64,000 bases of DNA from Synchiropus splendidus. Taxonomy: Eukaryota > Chordata > Actinopteri > Syngnathiformes > Callionymidae. The stretch covers positions 41,393,437-41,457,436 of the forward strand of contig NC_071334.1 in NCBI RefSeq assembly GCF_027744825.2, given 5' to 3'. Positions 14,212 through 25,647 of this stretch are shown piece after piece. Under the pieces are notes generated by a model. The model was given only the letters and a program-made list of their open reading frames with translations, had not been told where the DNA came from and did no database searches. The translations under genes and the position numbers were made by a program. The number at the start of each line of letters is the position of its first letter. Position 1 is the stretch's first letter.

Positions 14212-17200
14212 CTATTTGCCGAGAGGATGAGCCTGGTGATGCACTGGTTTGACATGTGGACGGACAGTCAGAGGAAACATCTGCTGCACTCTCTGCTTAG
14301 CTGCAGCAACAGGAGTCAGATCAAGTAAAGCCCTGAACACGCTTGTCTTGTTTGTAGTTCACACGACTCCACCTTTAAGCCTACTTTTGCTCCCTAACAG
14401 CAGCTCACGTGGGACGTTCCTGTTGTGTGTGCTTCCTGGTGGCAAAAGGCTAATGCATTTGATTGTATCTTATAATGCGAATGTACAATGCAATATTTAT
14501 TTTGGCCACCACATGCTGTCAAAGAAGCCTTGTCAATGTTACGATGCATATTTTTGATGGAGGCTTTGCTTTGGACAATGTGTTGTTCCATCGTTTGTGT
14601 GTGTGTGTGTGTGTGTGTGCGTGTGGCTTGTTTATCCTACTCTGTGGCGACCAATTCTTCACTGTACTTGTGAGGACCGTATGGCTTTGTGGGGACATTT
14701 GGCTGGACCCCGCGAGGTTATGTCTCAATTTAAGGATTAAGACTTCGAAATAATAGGATCATTATGATTAGGTTAAAGTTTGGTTCAGTTGTCTCAATGT
14801 CAATGAAATGCTTTTGTCCAGATTCAAAACTAGAACAGGTGTACCTGCCAACCAGGAATGAGCCAAGCAAGAGAGGAACCAGTAGCTTGTTTATGTGTTC
14901 TCTGTAACCTCCGGTCGAGACAAAGTCTGAATGGGGTGGTTTTGATTCCGCAGAAGGATATCTGAAGGCTGCTGTAGGAATACAGTCCTCCAGCTTTCTT
15001 TCATGTGTCACATGAGGCCTTGTGTCACTGGCCTCTTCTTGTCTGATTGTTCAGATGTGCTTGACGACATTGAGCTGTGCCCTAGATCATTGGTCTCCAC
15101 ACGCAGTCCCTGGATCTGGTCACAAGTGTGGGAAATTCTTATTGTGGTACTGTTTCATCCCTGTAATCTTGACCTGCAGGAGACCTGTGTGGAGGGAGTA
15201 TTACTTGTCAAGACTTGAAATGTGTGGGACCAGTATCTGTGCAACCTCCTTGGTCAACAGTGGATGTATTTTCTTGATGTTATTACAGCAATTGTATGAC
15301 CCTGAACAATTGAGTTGTTGCATTAATTTTTGGCAGTCAGGGTCATTGCCGTTGCATGCAGAGAGTAGCCTGACTGAGGTAATTGCTCGATTAAGCTTCT
15401 GAGTGTGATTGCATCATGTACTCCCGGTTTACGTGTAGTGCAGAGACAATTGACCTATGAGTAGTTCACCTCCGTAACGAGGGGTGGAGCAGAGAAAGAG
15501 CAGTCAAAGCTGACAGATACTGTGAGCCGGACATGGAACTGTCATCACCGTCAACATGCTTCCTTCGGCTGGTTTTGGAATCAAAGCCGCAAGTTTCTGA
15601 ATAAAATTAAACATTCCTAAGATCGTGTTGTCTACTTTATGTATCTCAAGAACGGTAGATGTGGAGTGTCTAAAGTACAGAGTTCTGCTTTTGATTACCG
15701 CCGTGAGTCACTTAGCAACCATGCTAACATGGCGTTAGTGTCGTCTCCTGAAACCAACAAATCACGTCTTCTTTTGAGAACTAATGATCAAAATGGCGTG
15801 AGTGAAGGCGGGTGAAGACAAATCTTCAGATCATCGTTGTGGCGAGTTCCAAAACACAGTTGATATCAGGTTTGTCATGCCACGACCAAGGAACACACAT
15901 AATGCATCAGGCTACATACACAACTTTTCCACACATAGAAGGTTATTGGACATCATTAGACCATGATTAGTCGAGGAATTTGTTTACTTCCGCTGTGTAG
16001 CTGAAGCTTGCGCTGCCGCACACCACCCAGTCCGGTCATAGTCCAGCTATCTACTTGGCTACATGCTAGCTGAGTCCAGCAATTAACCTCATTATCCAGA
16101 TCGTGGAGTCCGACTAAGAGAAATTCCAATTTCTTTCCAGTCATCGGAATGAGCTGTTTACATGCATTTTGCCAGATTAACACAGTAATTTGTTTTTCCG
16201 TGTGATGTCAGCAAAAGAATCCTAGATTTGGTCTCCAGCCTTTACTTCAGACAGAGGAAATGAGAAACTCCATTGTGATCATTGGTGTAGCCATGAAACA
16301 AAACGCCATGGGGGTTCATCACGAGTTTGTGTGCAGCGAGAAGAGTACCAAGAGGACCAGACACTTCCACCCCAGTGGAAAGTAACGGTGCAATATTGTT
16401 TTTAGGATGTCATCATTGAGAAGCTGAGCCAGAGATAGGAAGTTGCTGTATTGCAAATCCTAGGGCTTACAAGATTGGTTGTAGCTTCCATTGTTCTTTA
16501 TTGAGCAACACGATGGACTGAAAAGAGTTCTTCAGTTTTTTGTGTCTGGATGAGTTTACTTTTTAAATGTTCCATGGTGGGCCCCTCTGACAGAAAAAGT
16601 TGTCATCAGACCAAAATATCTGTATTTCGCTCGGTTTCAGGTTTCTGAAACACTTAACAAACATGTTAATTTCATCTCTTTGGGTTCAGGTTCTGTCGAG
16701 ATTTTCTGATGGAGACACTTCCTGTCACTCATCTGAACTTCACCTCAGTCTTGCCTCGTTTTCTATCACTGCACGTGATGTCTTTTCTGTCCCCTCGTGA
16801 CCTCTGTGCCGCTGCGCAGGTCAACTGGCACTGGAGAGTCCTAGCCGAGCAGGTAAAGGCAGGTCTAGCCACCTCTTTATTCCGACATGTGGATTTGCTC
16901 TACAGCTTTGATCCCTCATCCTAACCATAGGACTGTCTCTGGGCCCGGCGCTGTGTCAGACTGGGCTGGTTCCTCCCATACACTCCCGCTGAAAAAGAGT
17001 TTGGGGCCTGGAAGAAACACTATGCCCGCTGCTTCTCCACCCTGGAATCTGTGTCTCCTCGCGAGGTGAGACCAGAGAAGCAGCAACACCTAGATAAAAT
17101 GGAGGAGGAGAAGGAGAAGAGAATGGAGTTGATGTACAGACGGATGATCCAAGAGAAACTTCAAGAAGACAAAAGTAAGAAACAACTCTCATTGGGGTGA

Positions 17201-20200
17201 TGTATTGCAGAGTTATTGAAGTTAGACTTTGAATCAATCATTAGAAAAGAAACTGAAGTACCGGGAATAGGATGAAGACAATATTGGGGTTCCTGGATGT
17301 GATAAAGGAAGACATAAAGAGGACAGGTTTGATGACGATGAAGGTAGAACATGGGGGAGGAGGCTGACTTGCTGTGACACCCTGGGATTTGCTGAAAGAG
17401 AGAGAAGAAGCAGCACCCTAGTGCCCTCAAATGTTACCGGAGATACAGTATCTGAAATTCTAACATGTGGAACATATTGACTCATACATTGACTGACTAT
17501 TTCTCCTCAGGGTGACATGATCATGCTACCTATTCAGCTGGAAAGCCTGCTGATTTGATCTTAAAATGCATTGTTTTTGTCATTGTCCCGTTTTCAATTT
17601 CTTTTTCCATTTTTCCCATTATCATATTTGTCTCCTTGCATCAGCTCCAGCTAGATGCGGTGCCCTTAGGAAGTCATGCCTCCCTTCATTGGAGGGCATA
17701 ATCAATTTTTTCTGACTCTTGAAACAATTTTATCCACAACATTCTGTCACAGCACATGAAATGGTGCTCTTCAGTCTCTATAACTGAAGAAACCCTTTAG
17801 TGTAAGGCTTTAAGTACCATTAAAATGTATCTTTATACTTTGAAGAACTGTACTGTCTGTTTTTGATGCAGGAACCTCTCTGAGAACCAGGAGACCATGG
17901 GGGAGCTCCATCAGGTCAGTGGAAGATGTCACAAGGCTCGTCCAGACAGGACTCTCTAGCTCTGTGGCCACACTCACCCCAACACTGTCAAGCACCTCCA
18001 CGAACCCCAATCTGGATGTAAATGAGACTGGGATGTCAGTCCAGGCCAGCAGGTCTGACTCCACTAACAGATTGACTCCACTAATGAGTCTGGCAGAGTT
18101 CTAACGGCAGGATGTTGTCCACGCAGCATCCACAAAGTCAGTGAGTCACTTTCCTCCTTAATCGTAAGACCTGCACCAGAACCAGCCACCCGGACCATTT
18201 TCTACTCCCATCCTGTTCTTCTGCTGCTGGTCTCCAATATGATTCCGGCTTATGAGGTCAGAAAGTGATGTAATAGCAGTATGCAGTTGCATGCAGCTTC
18301 TAAGCAACTTGAGAGAAAAGGACTGTTACAGAAACAACAAACAATTCTGAGCTTATGTTTATTTGTTATAAAAAGAAGAATGTCTGAGGAAAAGAACCAA
18401 AGAGCATTTCTCTCCACAGATGGTGTTAAGCGGAGTGAAGTCAGGCGTGATTGTGGTTCTCTACGACCACAGAGGGAGTTTGTCTGCACTGTTAGCCCAA
18501 GTGAAAAGAGCCATTTGTGGACAGAGAGCACAGAGACTGGGCCTTCTAGCTCCTGGAGGAACAGAGGAAATGCAGATCTTACACAGTCAGTGTTTCATTT
18601 ATTCTTCCACTCTGTCAATGCACACTTTCCTTGTACTTTTTTTTCTTTAATTAATGAAATGTATTCAGACAAGTTGCTTGAGCCGGAGCGTCAGGGTACA
18701 GTGCTCAAATTTGGCGCAAGTGTTATTGTTTGATGTAAGTTCTGATAATGGAATGCATGAGTTTCAGCCTACTAAACACACCACAGCCTCACAGGGAATC
18801 AGGATAGGCATTTGAGACTTGTTCAAACATAAGCCAAGGAAAGTTACATTGAATACTAGGACAACGATTGGATCCACATCATCAAATTGTGTCAACTTAT
18901 AACTGCTGATCTTTGATTGATTGCAGCAAGATTGGAGCAAAGTTCCTTGCCAGAACAGCAGATTGAGATTTGTTCAGTGGGAACAATAAAGTCCTCAAAC
19001 CAAATCCATTATTGTCGATCATATGTTTATTGTCTATCTATTTATATGATTATTTTTTGCAGAAATATAATTTATCATTAACTATATTACTGTTATCTAT
19101 TTACTTATAACTATGTATATTTTATTTATATATTTTTGTAATGATATATGTTTTTATATTATGGGTTATTTGTCTTGGGTTGTTTGATAGCTTGTGACTT
19201 CACTTATTATTATTATTATATTTATTTATTTTTAATACTGATGCTTTGTGGACATGATTGATGTTTGTTTTGAATCTTTAATGTCTTTGGTATCTGTCAG
19301 TGTCTTTGTTGTCATTGGTGTCTGGGACATGTTGAAGTGCTCCACTGTGGGACTAATAAAGGCCGTTCAGAATGGTGTGTTTCTAGCAAAGTCTTCTCAT
19401 GCTTGTTTCGTATCTGATATGAACCCAAAGGCATAGGACGCACTGACATGACCATGTGTAGAGAGTGCCTCATTGTCCAGCAGAAATTCCAGAATTAGAC
19501 CATGTGGACGAAGAAATCACCACAAGAGGGCAGCAGAAAACAATCGTCCATCACCGAAACCCCATGTTCTGTTTCCTCTTTTCAGATAGCATCCTTTCAG
19601 AAGAGTCTGTGGTGACACAGAGCCATCGCAGGTTCTGGTTACAAATACTTGGCCATATGTTGCCTCCAGGGGACGGTGGTGGGATTGACTTCTTCTGTCC
19701 GCTGGCAGCATCAGGTAGGTGACCACCTGTGACATGAGCGGTAGTCCGTACTGAACGAGCTCCCAGCTTCAATTTCTGATAAGTGTCACTGCCGTGCTTT
19801 TCCTCCTCTGCAGCTACAGGTCTTTCCCTGCTGCAGACTCTCTCTACTCTGACCAGTCTGAAAGTTTGTGCTCCGATGGGACTAGCCAGTGGAAGTTTTC
19901 AGAACAGTGAGTGTTAACTGCAGCTAGAAGAGTACAAACTTATGATGCACTTCATTCTGCTTTGCTTTGAAGTTTTGGGTGAGTGGTCGGATGGAAGTGT
20001 GTGTGCTGGGCTCTCACATGATCAGCCTGGCGGTCCAGCACTGGAGTACCTGTGTGAGAGCGTTCTGCAGGGATGGTGCTATCAGGCTCACTGGATGGAA
20101 GACGCTCTGCTTGAGATGAGGAGGATCCTGGGCACCAGATTGCAATGTGTCAGTCATGAAGCCAGGGGCCGTGCTCTGGGTGAGGCTTACACTGGTGATG

Positions 20201-23200
20201 GGTTGATGAAGATGCGTGAAGCAGCACGGTCGTTTACAGAGCTAGGTGGCGCTCCCATTCCAAAATAATTCGCTATACTTAATAGTTTGCTATACATATA
20301 CATAGGGTGCATCCATAGTCAGTATACATACATGAACATGAACGATCTTAATCATCATGCATATGTCTCTGTGTTACTGTAAATGTGATAGTGATTTCAT
20401 ATTCTATTCAGACTTGATATTAAATCTGCCTCATTCCAAGTCTGTCCATAACAAAAAGCCAATAGGAGGGGCTGCAAGCTGACTCCTGGTACACCCCTAC
20501 TCTCTTCTTGAAGGCTTGCATCACTTCAATAGCACCTCACCACCGTTTCACTATCCTCATATACGTACTCCACAGCATCCACATACGATCTGTGAGGCTC
20601 CTGATTTGCTCTTACAAAACCACCTTATTCCTCTAAAAATAAACAAATTATGATGTCATTGGAATCCTTATATGTTGTTATTTGAGCTGCGTCCTTGTCC
20701 AAGCTGTGATGACTCTGTACCTAACTTTTTTCCCCCAGGTCACTTTCTGTGGAGGGAGATGAGCCTGGAGGATCTCAGTGAATCCGAGGATTTCAGTTTG
20801 GCTCTGACCGAAGGACTTGCTGCTCTTAGGGAATATACAGTGGTCCGAAACATGACACACAACTTCTCTGTAGTAGCAATCAAAGGAAGGGTCAGTGGAA
20901 CCTGTTTGTCTACAGGTAAAGCCGGTGGAGTTCCTGGCTGACTTCCTGAGCAGATGGAAGAATGACGGGTTGGACAGAAGCAAGAATGTAGAAGCATCTG
21001 TTCCATCACCGCTCTCCAGCATCAGACATGCGGAATCTGAGGTGTGGATGTTGCCACCAAAGAAAAGGAAGTGTCTCTAGGTCTGTTCACTCTTCACAGC
21101 ACCCCTTAGACTGGAGAGGCGTCATCTGCAGGGAGCTGCACCACAGCGAGTGTGTTTATGTCAGCAGACTCAACAGCATTTTGAAGGTGCAACATTTCAC
21201 TTTCTGACTGAAGTAAATTTAAATGTCCCATCCCTACAAGCCTCACTGAGTGACGACTTAATGGTCCATTGCTGTGCAAAAGCAGAATAGCTGACAAAAG
21301 CAGGTGCAACACACACTGCAGTAGACTTAAGTTGATTTTGTGATTTAAGACACACTGGGGGAGCTGAACTACATTCAGTAAAGTCATACGATAAACATCA
21401 ATCTAGTCCAGTTCATCATCTTGTTCATGTGTGCTGATCACACCAGTGGTTCGGTTGCTTTGGTCAGAGGAACACAATGATTTAGTGACATGACAACTCA
21501 CACCACAGACACAACTGATGTTTGTGTTGCTTGTTTATTTTTAATGTGTCCACATTCCTAGCTTAAAGCATTTATTTGTTTGTACTGTACATTTTTGTAA
21601 GCATTTCCTGCCTGTTTTTTTCTTTTTATTTATTTATTTACTTTGTTTCTAAAAATGAATATCATTTATTTTTCTCTGCCTTTTTGCTATTGTATAAGGT
21701 GCGGATTTTTACGATTCTATTTTTTACTTATTTATTGATACAAATGTTGTTGGCTTTTTTGCCACCCACACTGCTGACTCACTTCTCACATATCATGGTG
21801 ATATGAAAAATTAATTTCAGGCTAGCACATAGTCCAAGAAAAGTAGCGTTCAGCATTACACTTTGCCAAATTGATACGTGAATACGTGGCTGTCTCCAAT
21901 ACAGTAGGTGCAGCAGACTGTGATCACGTTACTCTGGGCTAATCTGCTAATACTGCACCTTTAAGTACACATGACCATGGAGGTTTTCTGATGGCTTAAT
22001 TTAGTTTTGGGGGGGCAGAGGGAATGGAATTTTCCTAGAAAGCTTTTGAGCAAGGAGAACTCTAGTTATTGTTGTGTTTGTGCTGTTGTGTTTAGAGTTC
22101 ACCCCATTCTCTTTAATGTTATCTGTGTTACGTTTTCCTCTTGTTTCCATTTTACTTAAATGCTTTCTCATGTGGCACCATGACTTTGCATCACCCTGAG
22201 TGGTCCACGGCTGAGAATGTGGTTGAAGGTTGAATCTGCATCCTGCGTCTGACGCGATAAAAAGAGTGCTTATTAAAGAAGTCTGGCTTTCAGCTTATTC
22301 AGTGCAAAGCTCTAATATTACCCATGTCAAAGATGTGTCATCATTGACTGCAGGGTTTGTGTTGGGACTAAAAGAGAGATCACTGCCTACAGGTCCATAT
22401 GGATGACTGTAATGTATTATGGAAATGTTCTTATTATTCACTGATCTCAGAATGTGTATTCATCGAAATCACGCTCAAATATTGTAAGTCGACGATCTTA
22501 TTACAGATACAAGTTGAAAGTTGCATATCAGTTGACACAAACAAAAAAGTTCCATTGTGTCACTTATGACTTGCAGGAGTACAGAGATCCTCTGAGAGCA
22601 GCTCTGGACTCCCACAGAACTATCCTGAGCACCACTGACATCCTCATCATCTTTAGTCCCGTCACTCAAATGCTGCAGCTCCACAGGTAGACACGCCCAC
22701 ATTTGCCCAGCAATAAGGTGCTGTGCTTGACTGTGGTGGCTCTCAGGACGTTTGTGCAGGAGCTTGAGTTGAGGCTGCTGCAGTGGGGAGCAGGGCAGTG
22801 TGTGGGAGACGTGTGTGTGAAACTCTGCTCCCAGCTCAAGGTCTACACCAACTACTTCAACAACTACACAACTGCCCTCAGTACCATCGACCAGGTAAAT
22901 GACTGATCAGGATTAAGAGGGTGTGTTGAAGACATACCGTGCATGTTGGCATGTTCTGCCATATTTGTGAGTTCCATGTCTCGACAAGCCTGTGAGGACA
23001 TTTTGTCCTGTCCTCACAAGGTATAGAGGGTTAAAACGTCAGTAAAAGTTGTTTATTATAATTAGTTTCAGTTAATGATTAGTTTTCAGTTGTTCAGGTG
23101 AGCCACATGTTTTGATTGTTTAAGGTGAGAGACTGGGGAAGGCATGATGTCAATGAGAGGTCCACAAAGTTGGTGTGACAAACGTGTGTGTGTCTGTGTC

Positions 23201-24671
23201 TGTGTATACCTGGTTTAGCTACACTTGAGGAGGATCACACAAGAGGATCAATTCTTGGAAACACACCTCCTTGTGGGGACCTGCTGCTATTTGCAATTGA
23301 AGCCTCAATTTTAGGATTACAACGTCAAAATAACTGGGTGATTATAATTGGTCTTCAGTTCAGAGTCCTGGTTATGGTTAACCATGTGTTTTAGATGGTT
23401 AGGTTTAGGGTGAGAGGCTGGGGAAAGGATTATGGCAATGTGAGGTCCTCACAAAAGTGTCTAAACAAATGTGTGTGTGTGTGTGTTTCAGTGCACTGAG
23501 CTGAAGCCTTTATTCAGAGCATTCCTCAAGAAAACAGACAGGACTCTTGCAACACACATGATGAGGTGAGCAACACTGACACATGACCAAATATATCCAT
23601 GCTTATTGTTGTGATGCGTTCGTGTGTTTGTAGCCTGCAGGAGCTGCTGCTGTGTCCTGCGTGGAGAATTTATGAATATGTGACTCTGCTACAGTGCCTG
23701 AGCTTGCACACGCATCACACTCACCCAGACCATATGCACCTGAACTCTGCACTCACCACACTAAGACAGTACAAAGAATTCATTCACAAGGTACAAACAC
23801 AATTGACACAATCATTTGTTGTTTTATTCTCCTCATATTTCGATGACTTCAGGACTCACATCTGTTTGCAGCTAAAGCAGAACTCAGAACGAGTCGCACT
23901 CATTGAAGAAACCCAGCAGCTCATCCAAGGATGTCCTGTAAGTCACATTGCTCTGCAGCAACATTATCAATCGCTCCAGACTGCACTTCATTCGCCATCA
24001 TCTCCTCAGCACCTGGACGAGGGAAGCAGGCAGCTACTCATAACACAGGATGCTGCGTTATTCCAGAGTCCGGATGATAACCTCCCTGAGTCTCTCAGGT
24101 AGAACTCAGAACCCCCTGGTGCAATTACAGATGAACAACAATTTAGATTAGATAGAGATGGAGTCATTAATGAACCTCTGAATTTTAAAAATGGTTATTT
24201 ACAGGGACTCTCAGTCCAAATTTAGCAGGATTGTTTGAGCGGTTTCGTCTTTTTCCAGTATGTCATTTGGGCTTGGAGAAACCGCAGTGCCTGTTATGTT
24301 TCAGGGAGTACGAGCAGACGTCCGATATCAGCCTTTTTCTCTTCAATGATGCTCTGCTGCTGACACAGCGACAAGTGAGACACTCGCCATTCACTCTGTC
24401 CCACCAGAGCACATACACTTTCCTGGCGTCTGTAGCGCTCAGCAGCCTGTCTGCCAGGAAGGTTGCCTACTCTCGCTGTGAGTCTTGATCGACACTTCTA
24501 CACACACTATCACAACCTACAGTAGATGTGTGTCTGTGGTGTGCAGACATGAGTCATGCCTTCGTGTTGGAAGGTCCGCGTCGGTCCTGGACCTGTGCCA
24601 CTGAGACAGCGCACCAGAGAGACCACTTCCTGGCTGTGCTGGAGCCAGCGATAAAGAGCGTTCTATCATAG
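14212..24671 (+). CDS. ect2l: Epithelial cell-transforming 2-like: F-box, DUF4347 and RhoGEF (DH-PH) protein
   Basis: Twenty coding exons: 14212-14324, 16690-16852, 16931-17174, 17872-18017, 18071-18256, 18420-18585, 19586-19714, 19814-19906, 19973-20179, 20739-20839, 20916-21041, 21100-21186, 22577-22686, 22747-22894, 23492-23565, 23634-23790, 23872-23937, 24010-24098, 24305-24477, 24547-24671. They total 901 codons with stop, against about 904 residues in human ECT2L. Residues from 14212: WFDMWTDSQR motif at 11-20, F-box about 45-92 (exon 2), charged coiled segment about 145-175, DUF4347-like domain about 250-480, Dbl homology about 565-770, PH about 795-900. The family is predicted to exchange GDP for GTP on Rho GTPases; the F-box may link it to SCF ubiquitin ligases. 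Uncertain points are the start, the 53-nt intron after exon 4, and weak donors at 20840 and 21042. Confidence 0.92.
14595..14800. repeat. (TG)n plus teleost dispersed repeat (family D), copy 1
   Basis: A TG run near 14597-14620 is followed by a GTGAGGACC and GTGGGGACA block, then CTCAATTT-AGGATTA and a GGTTAAAGTTTGGTTCA block. The same order occurs at 22925-23175, 23185-23500 and 59225-59400. It lies in ect2l intron 1. Confidence 0.65.
14801..16689 (+). other. ect2l intron 1, distal part
   Basis: No coding or structural signal was recognised in this part of the 2.4-kb intron. Confidence 0.5.
17175..17871 (+). other. ect2l intron 3
   Basis: A 697-bp intron between donor GTAAGA (17175) and acceptor GATGCAG (ends 17871). 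Nothing else recognised in it. Confidence 0.7.
18018..18070 (+). other. ect2l: Inferred 53-nt intron of ect2l (or 17-nt frameshifting duplication)
   Basis: Genomic reading across 17872-18256 is broken by a stop at 18102-18104. Removing GTAAAT...CTAACAG (18018-18070) rejoins two open segments in phase. Equally, the 12-mer TGACTCCACTAA occurs at 18056-18067 and 18073-18084, so removing one 17-nt unit also restores the frame. Confidence 0.55.
18586..19585 (+). other. ect2l intron 6 with a LINE tail
   Basis: Intron of 1,000 bp between donor GTCAGT and acceptor TTTTCAG. Positions about 19020-19380 carry a Rex1-like LINE 3' tail (separate entry). Confidence 0.7.
19020..19380 (+). repeat. Rex1-like LINE 3' end in ect2l intron 6
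   Basis: An AT-rich run with TTATTATTATTATT is followed by CCACTGTGGGACTAATAAAGG, the sense form of the fish LINE tail also present in reverse at 6493-6800. No coding remains. Confidence 0.55.
21187..22576 (+). other. ect2l intron 12
   Basis: A 1,390-bp intron between donor GTGCAA and acceptor ACTTGCAG. T-rich sequence at 21576-21760; no coding signal. Confidence 0.65.
22925..23175. repeat. Family D dispersed repeat, copy 2
   Basis: Contains TGTGAGGACATTTTGTCCTGTCCTCACAAG, GTTAAAACGTC, and a GTGAGAGACTGGGGAAGGCATGATGTCAATGAGAGG block in order, ending at a GTGTGT run. Lies in ect2l intron 14. Confidence 0.65.
23185..23491. repeat. Family D dispersed repeat, copy 3
   Basis: Adjacent to copy 2, with CTTGTGGGGACC, TTTTAGGATTA, GGTTAGGTTTAGGG, GAGAGGCTGGGGAAAGG and GAGGTCCTCACAAA, ending in a (GT)n run that supplies part of the acceptor region of ect2l exon 15 (starts 23492). 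Confidence 0.65.
23938..24009 (+). other. ect2l: 72-nt stop-free intron in the ect2l DH region
   Basis: Donor GTAAGT and acceptor CTCCTCAG bound exactly 72 nt that contain no in-frame stop. Splicing gives the spacing seen in human ECT2L; retention would insert 24 residues in frame after the Gly-Cys-Pro. Confidence 0.7.
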
Positions 24672-24720
24672 GTATGTCACACTTCAGGTTTCTACACCAA
24701 TATTGATGAAGGTAGAAAAC

Positions 24721-24726
24721 TTTATT
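24721..24726 (-). terminator. Possible polyadenylation signal for filip1l long isoform
   Basis: TTTATT on the plus strand is AATAAA on the minus strand. It lies about 700 bp past the stop of the filip1l alternative last exon and 8 bp from the ect2l signal on the other strand. Confidence 0.35.
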
Positions 24727-24733
24727 GACCAGA

Positions 24734-24739
24734 AATAAA
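24734..24739 (+). terminator. Polyadenylation signal of ect2l
   Basis: AATAAA lies 62 bp after the ect2l stop codon, a normal distance for a short 3' UTR. Confidence 0.7.
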
Positions 24740-25125
24740 CACATCACATGTACAAATGAAGAAGTTAGATACAAGAACATTTTTGTACATTTTTCCTCAT
24801 AATTCATTCGCTTTGAGTCTTACCCCTCAAACAACAGCCTCCTGAACACATTTTTTTTAGAAATGGACTGACAAATGCTGACAGCAACATTGAAAGACCT
24901 TTGTTACAATTAATCACGTGAAGCTCACGTTGGTCGAAGAGACCGAATGACTTTCCTACTGAGACTTCCTCTGAGGAACACGTAATTCTGTGGATATTAA
25001 AGGTCTGCTGAAGTACCATATTATTTTATCAGTATTACTGATTTCTAATAACTTGCTTGCAAACCTCAAGTAGCACCTGTTGACAAGGGATTCACTATAT
25101 AATTATGAGAGCACCAATGTTGGAG

Positions 25126-25350
25126 GGTGATGGAGTCATCAAGTGGTTGATGAGGTATCAAACAGTGTTGCAGGGTTGATGACACAGTGGCGTAATTCTC
25201 ATTGGCCTCTAGATGGCGCCCTTGGTTTAGAAATAAGTGAGGTTTCACTGAATTAGTTTTTCAAGTCCTAACATTTTACAGCAGACAGCGCCATCTGCTG
25301 ACCTGAAAATCAGGAAACTGTGTCATGAAACCTCATCTACCCATCACTAG
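25126..25350. repeat. Family A inverted-repeat element, copy 2
   Basis: Contains CAGTGTTGCAGGGTTGATGA, GCCTCTAGATGGCGC, GCAGACAGCGCCATCTG and ends CCTCATCTACCCATCACTAG at 25350. It has the same blocks as the copies at 11000, 36551 and 63908, in reverse order to copies 1 and 3. It sits between the ect2l end and the filip1l alternative exon. Confidence 0.75.
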
Positions 25351-25428
25351 AGTACCCCCTTAGACAACGTGTACAGTCTGTCTGGATTGTCGTACCAACT
25401 CCCTGAAAACAAGTTGTAAATAGTGAAA

Positions 25429-25647
25429 TCACAGTCTGCGGTTGACCAGGTTTGGATTGCTGTTGTTGTTACCAGCTGGGGTGTGTGTGGTCGAGACATT
25501 CCCTGTTGGTTGTCCCAGATGGTTCCCACCCTTGGGATGGAGTGCGGTGTTTGCAGTTGAACCATTTGTCATCCCCTTCTGGCCACTGAAACCCTTCGGT
25601 TTGGGGATTCTTGTGGGTCCTGGTCGTCGGAATGCTTCCAGAGGTAG
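25429..25647 (-). CDS. filip1l: Alternative last exon of filip1l (FILIP1-type C-terminus)
   Basis: On the minus strand a good acceptor (CTGTTGTACAG, ending at 25648) precedes 72 codons and a stop at 25431-25429. The exon is phase 0, matching a donor embedded in the large upstream exon at 28784-28779 (ACA followed by GTAAGT). The encoded start [15 protein letters not shown] resembles the C-terminal Pro-Thr-Arg-Ile-Pro segment of the paralogue FILIP1; the rest is Asn/Gly/Thr-rich and low complexity. Using it replaces the last six residues and yields about 1,225 residues in total. I infer a real alternative exon from frame, splice sites and paralogue similarity. Confidence 0.75.
   Translation of the reverse strand, partial: LPLEAFRRPGPTRIPKPKGFSGQKGMTNGSTANTALHPKGGNHLGQPTGNVSTTHTPAGNNNSNPNLVNRRL

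Noticed and set aside
20891..20915. A 25-nt GT...AG interval as an ultrashort ect2l intron
   Set aside because: A 76-nt intron starting at 20840 restores the frame and gives the spacing seen in human ECT2L, so the tiny intron is unnecessary.
21062..21099. In-frame TAG near 21078 taken as a sign that ect2l is a pseudogene
   Set aside because: It falls inside a 58-nt GT-AG interval (21042-21099) whose removal keeps the frame. All other exons are open and total the expected length.
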